From positions 83,407 through 147,406 of the forward strand of contig CANPGM010000002.1 in assembly GCA_947573605.1 (NCBI GenBank): a stretch of DNA of 64,000 nt, read 5' to 3'. Below, one piece after another: positions 1 to 8,542 of this stretch. The translations under genes and the position numbers were made by a program. The notes under the pieces are model-generated. The model was not told the origin of the DNA and ran no database searches. It was given only the letters and a program-made list of their open reading frames with translations. This DNA is from an uncultured Roseburia sp. Its GTDB lineage: Bacteria > Bacillota > Clostridia > Lachnospirales > Lachnospiraceae. Positions within the stretch are counted from its first letter, which is position 1; each line of letters opens with the position of its first letter.

Positions 1-2708
1 ACACGCCATATTCCCAAACGGATGAACGCTTATGATGTCTCCGTACGTAATATCGCCTTTCTTTATCGTTGCACGGATACCGCCTCCGTTTACAAATGCA
101 ATGTCGGCGCCAAGTTCTGTCCGATAAGCATCGGCGCATAAATCGCCGAGATTGGTTTCCTGGCTTCTTACCATTCTATTTCCGCTGACCGGATTATTTA
201 CTACAAGATCTACCTCCGTCCTTGCCACAACCGTATTCTGCAATGCATCAAACTGCTTTGTAATATCATTTACAAATGCAAGCGTCTCTGCATCCTGCGC
301 CTGAAAGCCGGTAATCAGCTCGCTTGAAATACTGCCGTCCGCTTTAATGGTAAGTTTCCCAAGCGACGAAAGCTTCGTTCCGGTAGAAGTCAGCAGCACT
401 TTCTTTCCGTTTTTGTCCGTACACTCTTCAGACGGAATCGTACTGTGCGAATGTCCGTCTAAAAATACGTCGATGCCCGCAGTATTTGCAATAATTTCTT
501 CCGACGTATACGGTACGCTTGAAGGATCGACGCCTGCATGTCCGACTGCTATAACATAGTCCGCGCCTGCCGCCTTCGCTTCATCAATTGTTCTCTGTAC
601 CTGTGCATATAAGTCCTGCCCGTTGTTTCCCTCGCAGAAACCGTAAATATAATTTCCGTTTCCGTCCTGGAAATAAGTCGGCGTGGATTTTGTAAACGTT
701 TCCGGCGTCGTAATTCCGATATAGGCAACGTCCGTATCCCCATAGGATTTCATTTTATAGCCGTCAAACACCGTTTCGCCGGTTTTTAAGTCTATAAAAT
801 TACAGGATATATAATCATAAGAGACCGTTTCCGCAAGCTTTAGGAAGTTATCCATTCCGTAATCATATTCATGATTGCCCGGCACTGCAAGCGAGTACCC
901 GGTCTGTTCCATTATTTCCGCAATATAGGCTCCTTTGGAAAGCGTGCCGATTACACCGCCCTGAATCGCATCCCCGGCGTCTACCAACTCAACATAGCCG
1001 CCCAAAGCCTCCATGTCTTTTTTATACTGTGCAACTGCCGCATAACCGAGACAGGTCACATGCCCGTCTTCGTCAATTGCCTGCTCGTATGCATTATGCG
1101 CATCGTTGGTATAAAGCACTACAATGTCATCGTTTTTTTCCGTAAGGATTTCTATTCTTCCGTTTCCGTATGGATCCGCATAAATACTGTCTGCTCTGAT
1201 TTCGCCCCCAAGCGTATCCACAATATAATTAATCAATACCTGATTATCAATCAAAACCTCATCCTGAAGAACTTTATCTCCCAGGAACATTGTATAACCG
1301 TCTCCGCCGCTCTTTAACATATAGTTATGGGAAGCAAGCGTGTATGTTTTTGCCAGATCCAACGGTTTACCGTCCACTTTTACGTTTTTCACACGGTATG
1401 CTCCGTCGACTTCAACAAACATATTTTTATCGTCAAGCTTTACGGAGCTTGGAATAGTGGTATCAATTACATATGTAAGGCCAGACGTCTGAAGAAAGCC
1501 GCCGCTCTCTCCTTCTCCCACCGCGCTTGAACCAAGCTCTAACGCATCCAGTATCTGCTGACCCGTCGCTTCAATCACACACGCCATATTTCCAAACGGA
1601 TGAACATTTATAATATCTCCGTAAGTAATGTCACCGGCTTTGATTTCCGCACGAATCCCACCGCCGTTTACAAAGGCAATATCCGCGCCAAGCTCCGTCC
1701 GATAAGCGTCCGCACACAGGTCGCCGAGATTCGTCTCTCTGCTCCTTACCATGCGTTCTCCCGTCGCCGGATCATTTACTACCAGGTCTATCTCCGATTT
1801 TGCTACTACTCGATTCTGCAATGCGTCAAACTGTTCCGTAATTTGATTTACAAACGCAAGCGTCTGCGCGTCCTGCGTTTTAAAATCCGTAACCAGCTCG
1901 CTTGTGATCCTTCCGTCCGTTTTGATTGTAAGCTTTCCGAGTGAAGAAAGCTTTGTTCCGGTGGAAGATAAAACTACTTTATTTCCGTTTTTGTCCGTAC
2001 ATTCTTCCGAAGAAATTGTACTGTGAGAATGTCCGTCTAAAAATGCATCAATACCCGCCGTATTTGCGATTATTTCCTTTGAAGTCCACGGCGTACTCGC
2101 CGGATCGGTACCGACATGTCCGACCGCAATAATATAATCGGCGCCTGCCGCCTCTGCAGCGTCGATCGTTTCCTGTACGCGGTCGTACAAATCTCTGCCG
2201 TTATTTCCCTCACAGAAGCCATAGATATAGTTCCCGTTTTCATCCTGAAAATAAGTCGGCGTGGATTTTGTAAACGTTTCCGGCGTAGTGATACCGATAT
2301 AGGCGACGTCGGTATCCCCGTAGGATTTTATCTCATATCCTTCAAACACCGGTTTCCCGGTTCTTAAATCCATAAAATTACAGGATATATAATGGTAAGA
2401 AACCGTATCCGCAAGACTTAAAAAGTTGTCCATTCCGTAATCATATTCATGATTACCCGGCACTGCAAGAGAATAACCGGTCTGTTCCATTATTTCCGCA
2501 ATGTAAGAGCCTTTCGAAAGCGTACCGATTACGCCGCCCTGAATCGCGTCTCCCGCATCGACCAACTCTACATAGTTTCCGGCAGCCGCCATATCTTTTT
2601 TATATTGCGCAACCGCAGCATAACCGAGACATTTTACAACACCCGCCTCATCCAGCGCCTGCTCATACGCATTATGCGCGTCATTGGTATAGAGCACCAC
2701 TATATCGC
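1..2708 (-). repeat. Tandem intragenic duplication, 1578-bp unit
   Basis: Bases 1-1130 repeat bases 1579-2708 at an offset of 1578 bp (526 codons), with no indels noticed between copies. Protein copies agree at roughly four residues in five by eye. The 'acacgccata' block occurs at both 1 and 1579. The duplication keeps the reading frame and covers the whole phosphatase plus nucleotidase domains. Confidence 0.95.
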
Positions 2709-2919
2709 CTTCCGCCGCAGTTTCCTGTACCTCCAGCTCAGTTACCTCCGCCGACTTTTCAGGCTGTTGTTCGTTAGTCGAAGCCCGAAGCCCGATTTCG
2801 TCAGACCATACAACCTCTTCGTCTGCGCCGTACCCGGTCCCTGCATAAACCGGCAGCCCGGACGCAAACACCGCAGACGCAAGAATTGCAGACAACGTTG
2901 CTTTTATCTTTTTTTTCAT
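1..2919 (-). CDS. Secreted 5'-nucleotidase/metallophosphatase with two tandem enzyme copies (3' end outside window)
   Basis: The protein has 973 residues in the window and no stop before the edge. It starts at ATG 2919 with AGGGAGA just upstream. The N-terminus is a signal peptide (MKKK, hydrophobic stretch, PVYA-G), so it should be exported. Two copies of the same enzyme follow, offset by exactly 526 codons. Each has the calcineurin-like metal motifs TNDAHN, DAGDAIQGG, GNHEYDYG and DGHSHS, then the 5'-nucleotidase C-terminal substrate domain (ETNLGDLCADAYR, NGGGIR). The family removes phosphate from extracellular nucleotides and 2',3'-cyclic nucleotides. All metal-binding motifs are kept in both copies, so both look active. 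Copy 2 stops at NMAC at the window edge; a cell-wall anchor or further repeats could follow. The nucleoside-uptake permeases at the other end would suit its product, but that link is inferred. Confidence 0.93.
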   Translation of the reverse strand, partial: MKKKIKATLSAILASAVFASGLPVYAGTGYGADEEVVWSDEIGLRASTNEQQPEKSAEVTELEVQETAAEGDIVVLYTNDAHNAYEQALDEAGVVKCLGYAAVAQYKKDMAAAGNYVELVDAGDAIQGGVIGTLSKGSYIAEIMEQTGYSLAVPGNHEYDYGMDNFLSLADTVSYHYISCNFMDLRTGKPVFEGYEIKSYGDTDVAYIGITTPETFTKSTPTYFQDENGNYIYGFCEGNNGRDLYDRVQETIDAAEAAGADYIIAVGHVGTDPASTPWTSKEIIANTAGIDAFLDGHSHSTISSEECTDKNGNKVVLSSTGTKLSSLGKLTIKTDGRITSELVTDFKTQDAQTLAFVNQITEQFDALQNRVVAKSEIDLVVNDPATGERMVRSRETNLGDLCADAYRTELGADIAFVNGGGIRAEIKAGDITYGDIINVHPFGNMACVIEATGQQILDALELGSSAVGEGESGGFLQTSGLTYVIDTTIPSSVKLDDKNMFVEVDGAYRVKNVKVDGKPLDLAKTYTLASHNYMLKSGGDGYTMFLGDKVLQDEVLIDNQVLINYIVDTLGGEIRADSIYADPYGNGRIEILTEKNDDIVVLYTNDAHNAYEQAIDEDGHVTCLGYAAVAQYKKDMEALGGYVELVDAGDAIQGGVIGTLSKGAYIAEIMEQTGYSLAVPGNHEYDYGMDNFLKLAETVSYDYISCNFIDLKTGETVFDGYKMKSYGDTDVAYIGITTPETFTKSTPTYFQDGNGNYIYGFCEGNNGQDLYAQVQRTIDEAKAAGADYVIAVGHAGVDPSSVPYTSEEIIANTAGIDVFLDGHSHSTIPSEECTDKNGKKVLLTSTGTKLSSLGKLTIKADGSISSELITGFQAQDAETLAFVNDITKQFDALQNTVVARTEVDLVVNNPVSGNRMVRSQETNLGDLCADAYRTELGADIAFVNGGGIRATIKKGDITYGDIISVHPFGNMAC

Positions 2920-3000
2920 AACTCTCCCTCTCTTTCCGTTTTTTAACAGCATAAGTGTATCACACTCCCCGGCTGTTTTCATCTCTTTTCCTAAATTTTT

Positions 3001-3558
3001 TCAGAGACTGATTATTTTTTGAAACAGGAAAGGATTTATGTAGCTTTCTGTCAGACATCCGAGAAGCACCAGAACAAAGACAACTGCCGCAAGAGTCCAT
3101 GTCCGCTTTTTTTCTAAACGATAATTCGCATCGGAACGATGTTTTACCGAATAGCCGCTGTTTCCGAGACTCCTTTCCCATACATAAAAGGCAAAAAAGT
3201 AAAAGGGACCGTGCGGAAGCAGCACGGCAGCTGCCAAAACGCAGCCAAAAACCCCGTTTGTCAAAACGGAAATGGTAAAGAGACTGCCAAGCGTAAGGCC
3301 AAGCAGACTATAACAGCCTTTTGCTACAATTTGTTTCGGAAGTGTCTTTGCCAGTAAAAAAACAAATAACACGATTTTCATCCGAAGCAGCAAAACATAA
3401 ACAAAATAACGCTCTCCCGACACCGGCTGAAAAGACAGCGTTCGGAGCGTATATCTGTTCACCATTCCATTTGCCGAAATCCATTCGTTTCCAAACAGAT
3501 TAATCAATATAATTCCTATAAAAAAAGAAAGAAAAAAAATCCAACTGTTCCGCTTCAT
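3001..3558 (-). CDS. spoIIM: SpoIIM-family (DUF95) integral membrane protein
   Basis: This 185-residue protein has about four to five hydrophobic membrane segments. The first follows MKRNSW directly, and a short charged loop (RLEKKRTW) precedes the last. The central PHGPFYFFAF matches the LLPHGxxE-like signature of SpoIIM proteins, and the end LTESYINPFLF fits the family's E-x-Y-x-x-P tail. SpoIIM works with SpoIID and SpoIIP in peptidoglycan remodelling during engulfment of the forespore. It lies just downstream of a NudF-type gene, and nudF and spoIIM are also close in Bacillus. It is slightly shorter than Bacillus SpoIIM (about 214 residues). Some divergence makes a non-sporulation DUF95 paralogue possible. 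Confidence 0.72.
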   Translation of the reverse strand: MKRNSWIFFLSFFIGIILINLFGNEWISANGMVNRYTLRTLSFQPVSGERYFVYVLLLRMKIVLFVFLLAKTLPKQIVAKGCYSLLGLTLGSLFTISVLTNGVFGCVLAAAVLLPHGPFYFFAFYVWERSLGNSGYSVKHRSDANYRLEKKRTWTLAAVVFVLVLLGCLTESYINPFLFQKIISL

Positions 3559-3644
3559 ACCTTTATTTTATGCAGTCACATCTCTTTTCTTTCCTGTTTT
3601 TTTCCGTTTCCTGCGCGAGGTAAAACCAGCCGTCTTTTTCCTTC

Positions 3645-4229
3645 CTATCCCTGTTTGAAGACAGCGTGTTCGCTCTGCCTCTGCTCTTCCTGGCTCAGCA
3701 GATTCTTATAAGCCAGCAGCGCGGATACTGTCTTGGCGTCCTGAATTTTCCCTTCATATATTTGTCCGCAAAGCTCGTCGATATCGCACGCCTCCACATC
3801 AATCGACTCTCCCTCGTCAAGATGCTGTTTTCCCGGATAAAGATCCCGCGCCAGATAAACATCTATAAACTCGTCGCAAAATGCAACCGTCGTCTTAAGG
3901 GAAATTAAAAACGTCAGATTATCGCTGCAATATCCGGTTTCCTCTTCAAGCTCTCTGGCCGCACAGATTCTGGTATCCTCCGTGACACTGTCGCGCGAAC
4001 CCGCCGGAATCTCTAACGTCATACGTTCTATCGCATTCCGGTACTGCCTTACCATCAGCACCTTTCCGTCCTCCCGCACCGGCACTACTGCTGCGGCTCC
4101 CTTTCGATGAGAAACAAAATCCCATTCTTCCGTTTTTCCGTTTGGGAGCTCCATTGTATCCGTATAGATATCCAAAATTGCTCCCTTTCTCAGTAATTCA
4201 CGTTTTATACGCTTTACCTGTCCGTCCAT
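3645..4229 (-). CDS. nudF: NudF-type Nudix hydrolase, ADP-ribose pyrophosphatase
   Basis: The protein has 194 residues. It starts at ATG 4229, six bases after GGGAGG. The Nudix box lies around residues 97-120, with the REL-EEETGY core intact. The spacing from the box glycine to the first glutamate is one residue longer than the textbook GX5E. Upstream are VVPVREDGKVLMVRQYR and EIPAGS, typical of ADP-ribose pyrophosphatases. These hydrolyse ADP-ribose to AMP and ribose 5-phosphate in the cytoplasm and help NAD turnover. The C-terminal tail after about residue 180 is charged and poorly conserved. Confidence 0.9.
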   Translation of the reverse strand: MDGQVKRIKRELLRKGAILDIYTDTMELPNGKTEEWDFVSHRKGAAAVVPVREDGKVLMVRQYRNAIERMTLEIPAGSRDSVTEDTRICAARELEEETGYCSDNLTFLISLKTTVAFCDEFIDVYLARDLYPGKQHLDEGESIDVEACDIDELCGQIYEGKIQDAKTVSALLAYKNLLSQEEQRQSEHAVFKQG

Positions 4230-4254
4230 CTTTTACCTCCCATATTCTTTCTTC

Positions 4255-4392
4255 GCACTCTCTGCAAGTTCGCTTTGCGAACATGTGAATACATGCGTCT
4301 AATGACGCAGGTTCCCATAAGGATTCGGGTGTCAAAAGAATTTGCCGGCCATTAGCCTGAAACCTGCCTTTTGACGTGCGAACCCTGAAAGG
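4255..4392. repeat. Interspersed hairpin repeat, copy A
   Basis: A run shared with 26531-26612 begins at 4309 (ATAAGGATTCGGGTGTCAAA) and ends with AACCTGCCTTTTG, making an imperfect hairpin (GTCAAAAG paired to CTTTTGAC). The left part, CTTCGCACTCTC plus ATGCGTCTAATGACGCA, is shared with 46607-46645 and partly with 20207-20222. It begins immediately after the rny terminator and lies in the leader of the Nudix gene. Confidence 0.75.
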
Positions 4393-4397
4393 TAAAA

Positions 4398-4433
4398 AAG
4401 GCCGGATATCGGAAACCCGATATCTGACCCTTT
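4398..4433 (-). terminator. Intrinsic terminator of rny
   Basis: Read leftward, an imperfect stem of about 15 bp (GGGTCAGATATCGG / CCGATATCCGGCC) with a GTTT loop is followed by TTTTTT. It starts ten bases after the rny stop codon. Confidence 0.85.
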
Positions 4434-4442
4434 ATCTGCTCT

Positions 4443-5990
4443 CTATTTCGCAAAATCCGTAACTCTGGATTCACGAATCACATTTACTTTAATCTGACCC
4501 GGATATTCCAGTTCAGATTCAATCTGCTTTGCAATGTCGCGCGCCAATAATATCATATCGGCATCGTTTATCTGTTCTGGAATAACCATAATACGAATCT
4601 CCCTGCCTGCCTGAATAGCAAAGGATTTCTCTACACCCTTAAATCCGTTTGAAATATCTTCTAACTGCTTTAATCTGTTGGTATATGTGTCAAGCGTCTC
4701 TCTTCTTGCGCCCGGCCTTGCCGCACTAATTGTATCGGCAGCCTGTACAATACACGCAATCAGCGATTCCGGCTCTACGTCGCCGTGATGCGACTCTACT
4801 GCGTTTATAATCAGCGCGGATTCTTTGTACTTTCTGCACAAATCCACACCGATCTGAATATGTGAGCCTTCCATGTCACGATCCACGGATTTCCCGATAT
4901 CATGTAATAATCCGGCTCTCTTTGCGGATCTTACGTCAATACCGATTTCCGCTGCCAATAACCCGGAAAGCTGTGCAACTTCAATCGAATGCTTTAATGC
5001 ATTCTGTCCATAGCTTGTCCTGAATTTCATTCTGCCAAGCAGCTTAACAAGCTCAGGATGGATTCCGTGCACACCAACCTCAAGAGTAGCAGCTTCTCCT
5101 TCCTCGCGAATCATTGTCTCCACTTCTCTCTGCGCTTTTTCCACCATTTCCTCAATTCTGGCCGGATGGATTCTTCCGTCCACAATTAATTTTTCCAGCG
5201 CAATACGAGCTACTTCTCTTCGAATCGGATCAAATCCCGAAAGAATAACTGCTTCAGGCGTATCGTCAATAATTAAATCAACGCCTGTCAACGTCTCTAA
5301 CGTACGGATATTACGTCCCTCACGTCCGATAATCCTTCCCTTCATCTCATCATTCGGAAGCTGAACGACGGAAATTGTCGTCTCGGAAACATGATCCACC
5401 GCACATTTCTGAATTGCGGTTACTACATATTCCTTTGCTTTTTTCTCAGCCTCTTCCTTTGCCCTGATTTCCATTTCGCGGATCAGTTTTGCAGTGTCAA
5501 GCTTAACATCATCTTCAACGGTTTTTAAAAGATATTCCTTTGCCTGTTCGGAGGTTAATCCGGAGATTCTTTCCAGTTCCTGTAAACGCTCTTCATTGAG
5601 CTTTGCAACTTGCGCCTTCTGCCTGTTAATTTCCTCTTCTTTTGCAGCAAAACCGGCTTCACGCTTCTCAATGGCTTCCAGCTTTCGATCCAGATTCTCT
5701 TCCTTCTGGACAATTCTCCGTTCGCTTCGCTGTATCTCGCTTCGGCGTTCTTTGATTTCCTTGTCTATATCGTTCTTCATCTTTATAGACTCTTCCTTCG
5801 CCTCGAGCATTGCCTCGCGCTTTCTGGTCTCCGCTGTCTTTACTGCTTCGTCAATGATCTCGCGCGCCTTATCGTCCGCATTCCCGATTTTCGTATCCGT
5901 AACTTTTTTCTGATATGCGGTCGTAATAAGCGCCGTTGCGACTGCAGTAATAACAAGTGTTATAACAACAGCTATCACTATGTGCAGCAC
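4443..5990 (-). CDS. rny: Ribonuclease Y
   Basis: The protein has 515 residues, the usual RNase Y length. A single N-terminal membrane anchor (residues about 4-26) leads into a long charged coiled coil (about 35-180, rich in E, K and R). A KH RNA-binding domain follows ([15 protein letters not shown], about 210-270). The HD phosphohydrolase domain has LKHSIEVA and the catalytic LLHDIGK pair around residue 365. RNase Y starts decay of many mRNAs in Firmicutes as a membrane-bound endonuclease. The recA-recX-rny order is common in Firmicutes. An unusual GC-rich element lies between recX and this gene. Confidence 0.97.
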   Translation of the reverse strand: MLHIVIAVVITLVITAVATALITTAYQKKVTDTKIGNADDKAREIIDEAVKTAETRKREAMLEAKEESIKMKNDIDKEIKERRSEIQRSERRIVQKEENLDRKLEAIEKREAGFAAKEEEINRQKAQVAKLNEERLQELERISGLTSEQAKEYLLKTVEDDVKLDTAKLIREMEIRAKEEAEKKAKEYVVTAIQKCAVDHVSETTISVVQLPNDEMKGRIIGREGRNIRTLETLTGVDLIIDDTPEAVILSGFDPIRREVARIALEKLIVDGRIHPARIEEMVEKAQREVETMIREEGEAATLEVGVHGIHPELVKLLGRMKFRTSYGQNALKHSIEVAQLSGLLAAEIGIDVRSAKRAGLLHDIGKSVDRDMEGSHIQIGVDLCRKYKESALIINAVESHHGDVEPESLIACIVQAADTISAARPGARRETLDTYTNRLKQLEDISNGFKGVEKSFAIQAGREIRIMVIPEQINDADMILLARDIAKQIESELEYPGQIKVNVIRESRVTDFAK

Positions 5991-6040
5991 AGGAGCACCT
6001 CCTTTATGAAATTTTCATTGTACATATAACATATAAAATT

Positions 6041-6190
6041 AAGTCAAATACCCCGCCGCAGGCAGTGAGGCATCGATCTTGCAACACAGCAAGCTGCAGG
6101 GTATGACCCTCGCGGCATTCGCCAAATATCCGCGAGGGCGCGGCTATCTGGCTCATTGCTCGCGGGAATAAATTTTCTGTCATAAATAAC
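6041..6190. repeat. GC-rich structured intergenic element
   Basis: This 150-bp block between recX and rny is much richer in GC than the AT-rich bases on either side. It holds a perfect 9-bp inverted repeat (CCCTCGCGG 6107-6115 / CCGCGAGGG 6130-6138) and smaller ones such as CTTGC/GCAAG at 6078-6093. An open frame of 62 codons on the minus strand looks non-protein-like. It may be a dispersed repeat or a structured RNA leader for rny; only one copy is in the window. Confidence 0.55.
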
Positions 6191-6286
6191 AACAGTTCAA
6201 TTTTATTCTATTTTATGTCCGATGTCAAGTAAATTACTTTTCAAAATGTACAATTCGCACAAAGGTTTACAGAAACCGCTGTGCAT

Positions 6287-6790
6287 TCATCTCATCGCAC
6301 GGATAATATCGCTGCTGCCGTATCCTTTGCGCATCAGGAACTGGTAATTCCGTCGTATTTCTCCCCTGTCCGCCGTTTCCGGTACAAAATGCCGCTTTTC
6401 CAACAGCTTTTTAATTTTTCGAATGTCGTCGGAACAGTATTCTTCTTCCAGCGCCTGCACGACATCATTGAAATCCACGCCCTTCGCCAGTAAATCCATT
6501 TTCAGCCTTTGTCTGCTCTTTCCTTCCTGATGATACCGAATATACATACGCGCAAAGCGCAAATCGTCGATATAATGATAGGACTTTACATATTCTATCG
6601 CCGCTTCAATACAGGATTCCGGATATTCATTTTGTTTTAACTTATCAAAAAGCTGCTTTTGTGTCAGATCTCGGCGCTCTAACAAATGCATGGCTCGCTT
6701 TATAGCTCTTTTGCCTAGTATATCCGTTAGAATCGTCTGATACCTCTCGGCTGATACCGTACTTCCCTCGCTTAAGGCAAGTCTTTTCAT
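6287..6790 (-). CDS. recX: Regulatory protein RecX, main part (apparent frameshift at its 5' end)
   Basis: These 167 residues carry the three-helix RecX repeats: AIKRAMHLLERRDLTQKQL, YPESCIEAAIEYVKSYHYIDD with the DDxRFARMYIRY core, and GYGSSDIIRAMR at the end. RecX binds RecA filaments and damps recombination and the SOS response. The frame opens at ATG 6790, which overlaps the TGA of a 28-codon upstream frame encoding what looks like the missing RecX N-terminus. Family members are usually near 200-270 residues, and 28 + 167 fits the lower end. Either the gene is frameshifted (mutation or sequencing error) or it is translated as two coupled pieces. It lies directly behind recA, its usual partner. 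Confidence 0.85.
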   Translation of the reverse strand: MKRLALSEGSTVSAERYQTILTDILGKRAIKRAMHLLERRDLTQKQLFDKLKQNEYPESCIEAAIEYVKSYHYIDDLRFARMYIRYHQEGKSRQRLKMDLLAKGVDFNDVVQALEEEYCSDDIRKIKKLLEKRHFVPETADRGEIRRNYQFLMRKGYGSSDIIRAMR

Positions 6791-6873
6791 AACACTATTG
6801 AGGTTCCGTTATCAAATCCGATACGTGCTCTGCCCTTTTCCTGCGGAATTATTTCTTCTATTTGCAGTTCCAC
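6787..6873 (-). pseudogene. recX: Detached N-terminal piece of RecX
   Basis: A GTG at 6873, preceded by GGGGAGG, opens 28 codons (VELQIEEIIPQEKG..., ending GTSIVL) before TGA at 6787-6789. The pattern of a short acidic/hydrophobic strand, basic turn and second strand is the normal RecX start. The stop overlaps the ATG of the next frame as ATGA. Reading through with a -1 shift would join the two parts. It also sits only 24 bases after the recA stop. Confidence 0.6.
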
Positions 6874-6897
6874 TCTTATCCTCCCCGCAGCGGCATC

Positions 6898-7995
6898 CTA
6901 TTTTTCCTGCAAAGCGGGGGCATCCGCCGCTTTCTGTGCCCGTTTTGCTGCAGCGCCTTCTGCTTTTGCCTCGCTCTTACCCTCTTCTTCGCCTTCGTCC
7001 CCGTCCAGCTTAAAGTGTTCTCTTACCTTCGCCTCAATCTCCTGGCAGACAAGCGGATTCTCTTTCAGGTAATTCTTGGCATTTTCTCTTCCCTGTCCGA
7101 TCTTGTCTCCGTTATATGCGTACCATGCTCCGGATTTATTTACTACGCCGACATCTGCGGCAAGGTCTAAGATATCTCCTTCTTTCGAGATTCCCTGTCC
7201 GAACATAATATCGAATTCGGCTTCCCGAAACGGCGGCGCGACTTTATTTTTTACAATCTTTACCCGGGTGCGGTTGCCGACTACTTCGCCGCCCTGTTTC
7301 AGAGACTCGATTCTTCTGACGTCCATGCGGACCGACGAATAAAACTTCAGCGCCCGGCCGCCTGTCGTAGTCTCGGGGTTGCCGAACATCACGCCGACTT
7401 TCTCACGAAGCTGATTTATAAAAATGACGATACAATTCGACTTACTGATTACTGCTGTAAGCTTTCGAAGCGCCTGACTCATTAAGCGGGCCTGAAGACC
7501 TACATGCGAATCGCCCATGTCTCCGTCAATCTCCGCCTTCGGAACCAGCGCGGCTACCGAGTCAACAATTACAATGTCTACCGCGCCGGAACGTACCATC
7601 GTCTCCGTAATCTCCAACGCCTGTTCTCCGCAGTCGGGCTGAGAAATATATAAGTTATCAATATCTACACCGATATTTTTTGCATATACGGGGTCCAATG
7701 CATGCTCGGCGTCGATAAACCCTGCAATACCGCCCATTTTCTGAACCTCTGCAACCGTATGCAGCGCAACCGTCGTCTTACCGCTGGACTCCGGACCGTA
7801 AATCTCAATCACTCTTCCCTTCGGGAGACCGCCCAGCCCAAGCGCCAGATCCAGACTTAAGGAACCCGTCGGAATCGCCTCGACATTCATATGCGCCGTA
7901 TTGTCGCCGAGCTTCATAATCGAACCCTTTCCGTACTGCTTTTCAATCTGTGAAATTGCTGCGTCCAATGCTTTTAATTTGTCATCCTTTGCCAT
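6898..7995 (-). CDS. recA: Recombinase RecA
   Basis: The protein has 365 residues. The Walker A motif GPESSGKTT is at about 66-74, Walker B is [12 protein letters not shown], and the L2 region has [22 protein letters not shown]. RecA forms filaments on single-stranded DNA, drives strand exchange and triggers LexA self-cleavage. The C-terminal tail is acidic then alanine/lysine-rich ([19 protein letters not shown]), as is usual. The start at ATG 7995 has GGAGG eight bases upstream. A sigma-A promoter and LexA box lie directly upstream. Confidence 0.99.
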   Translation of the reverse strand: MAKDDKLKALDAAISQIEKQYGKGSIMKLGDNTAHMNVEAIPTGSLSLDLALGLGGLPKGRVIEIYGPESSGKTTVALHTVAEVQKMGGIAGFIDAEHALDPVYAKNIGVDIDNLYISQPDCGEQALEITETMVRSGAVDIVIVDSVAALVPKAEIDGDMGDSHVGLQARLMSQALRKLTAVISKSNCIVIFINQLREKVGVMFGNPETTTGGRALKFYSSVRMDVRRIESLKQGGEVVGNRTRVKIVKNKVAPPFREAEFDIMFGQGISKEGDILDLAADVGVVNKSGAWYAYNGDKIGQGRENAKNYLKENPLVCQEIEAKVREHFKLDGDEGEEEGKSEAKAEGAAAKRAQKAADAPALQEK

Positions 7996-8010
7996 TTTGC
8001 TTCCTCCATG

Positions 8011-8024
8011 CGAACTTATGTTCG
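8011..8024 (-). promoter_or_regulatory. LexA (SOS) box of recA
   Basis: CGAACTTATGTTCG is a perfect CGAAC-N4-GTTCG palindrome, the Gram-positive LexA/DinR operator. It lies just downstream of the -10 box, where LexA would block transcription from the recA promoter. Confidence 0.93.
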
Positions 8025-8034
8025 TTCCTTTTTT

Positions 8035-8063
8035 ATAGTAATATAGATTTTACTTTCTGTCAA
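8035..8063 (-). promoter_or_regulatory. Sigma-A promoter of recA
   Basis: On the minus strand TTGACA (8063-8058) is followed after 17 bases by TACTAT (8040-8035). The LexA box starts about ten bases further on. Confidence 0.88.
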
Positions 8064-8542
8064 CGTAAAATTTACATTCTTATGCTCCGTTTCACACCGG
8101 CGCTCTTTTACCTGTGATTATACGGATAAAGTGTCCCATAAACCGTACTTTGGATTGATAGAAAAAGCGCGTGCATTCCCTGTTGATTCTTTTTGATATA
8201 GTCGGAAAAGCGGCAGAAACTGCCGGGTGACAGATCGATTCCCAAATAAACCGATCTTCTTAGATCTTTTTACGATGTACAGATCATACGGAACATTCCT
8301 TCCCGTATAAAATTACCATAACATACTTTTTTTGCTAAAACAAATGAAATCTTTCTTAAAAAATCGAATCGCAACTCTGTTTCAATTTTTCCTTTTTCTC
8401 CTTTGCCGGATATGATAAGATTATTGACGGTATCTATTATATGGAGTCCGAAAATCAACCTCAGAAGCGGCTGCGGTTTGATTGAAAAAAGAATGAAGCA
8501 AATGATATAGTAAGCCGCTAACGCGGCAGAATGAGAGGAACT
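8064..8542. other. Intergenic region between divergent recA and GH43 gene
   Basis: About 480 bases, AT-rich, with no convincing gene. A small inverted repeat (GCCGCTAACGCGGC) sits just before the GH43 ribosome-binding site. I found no convincing -35/-10 pair for the GH43 gene. Confidence 0.5.

Noticed and set aside
871..1317. Long open frame opposite the 5'-nucleotidase
   Set aside because: It is antisense to a clear enzyme and repeats in the second copy of the duplication (2449-2946), so it is a shadow of the coding strand.
6004..6192. Possible 62-codon gene on the minus strand
   Set aside because: It covers the GC-rich structured element and its composition (many Cys, Arg, His in GC stems) is not protein-like.
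8270..8458. Possible 62-codon gene upstream of recA
   Set aside because: No ribosome-binding site and no recognisable pattern; AT-rich intergenic sequence.
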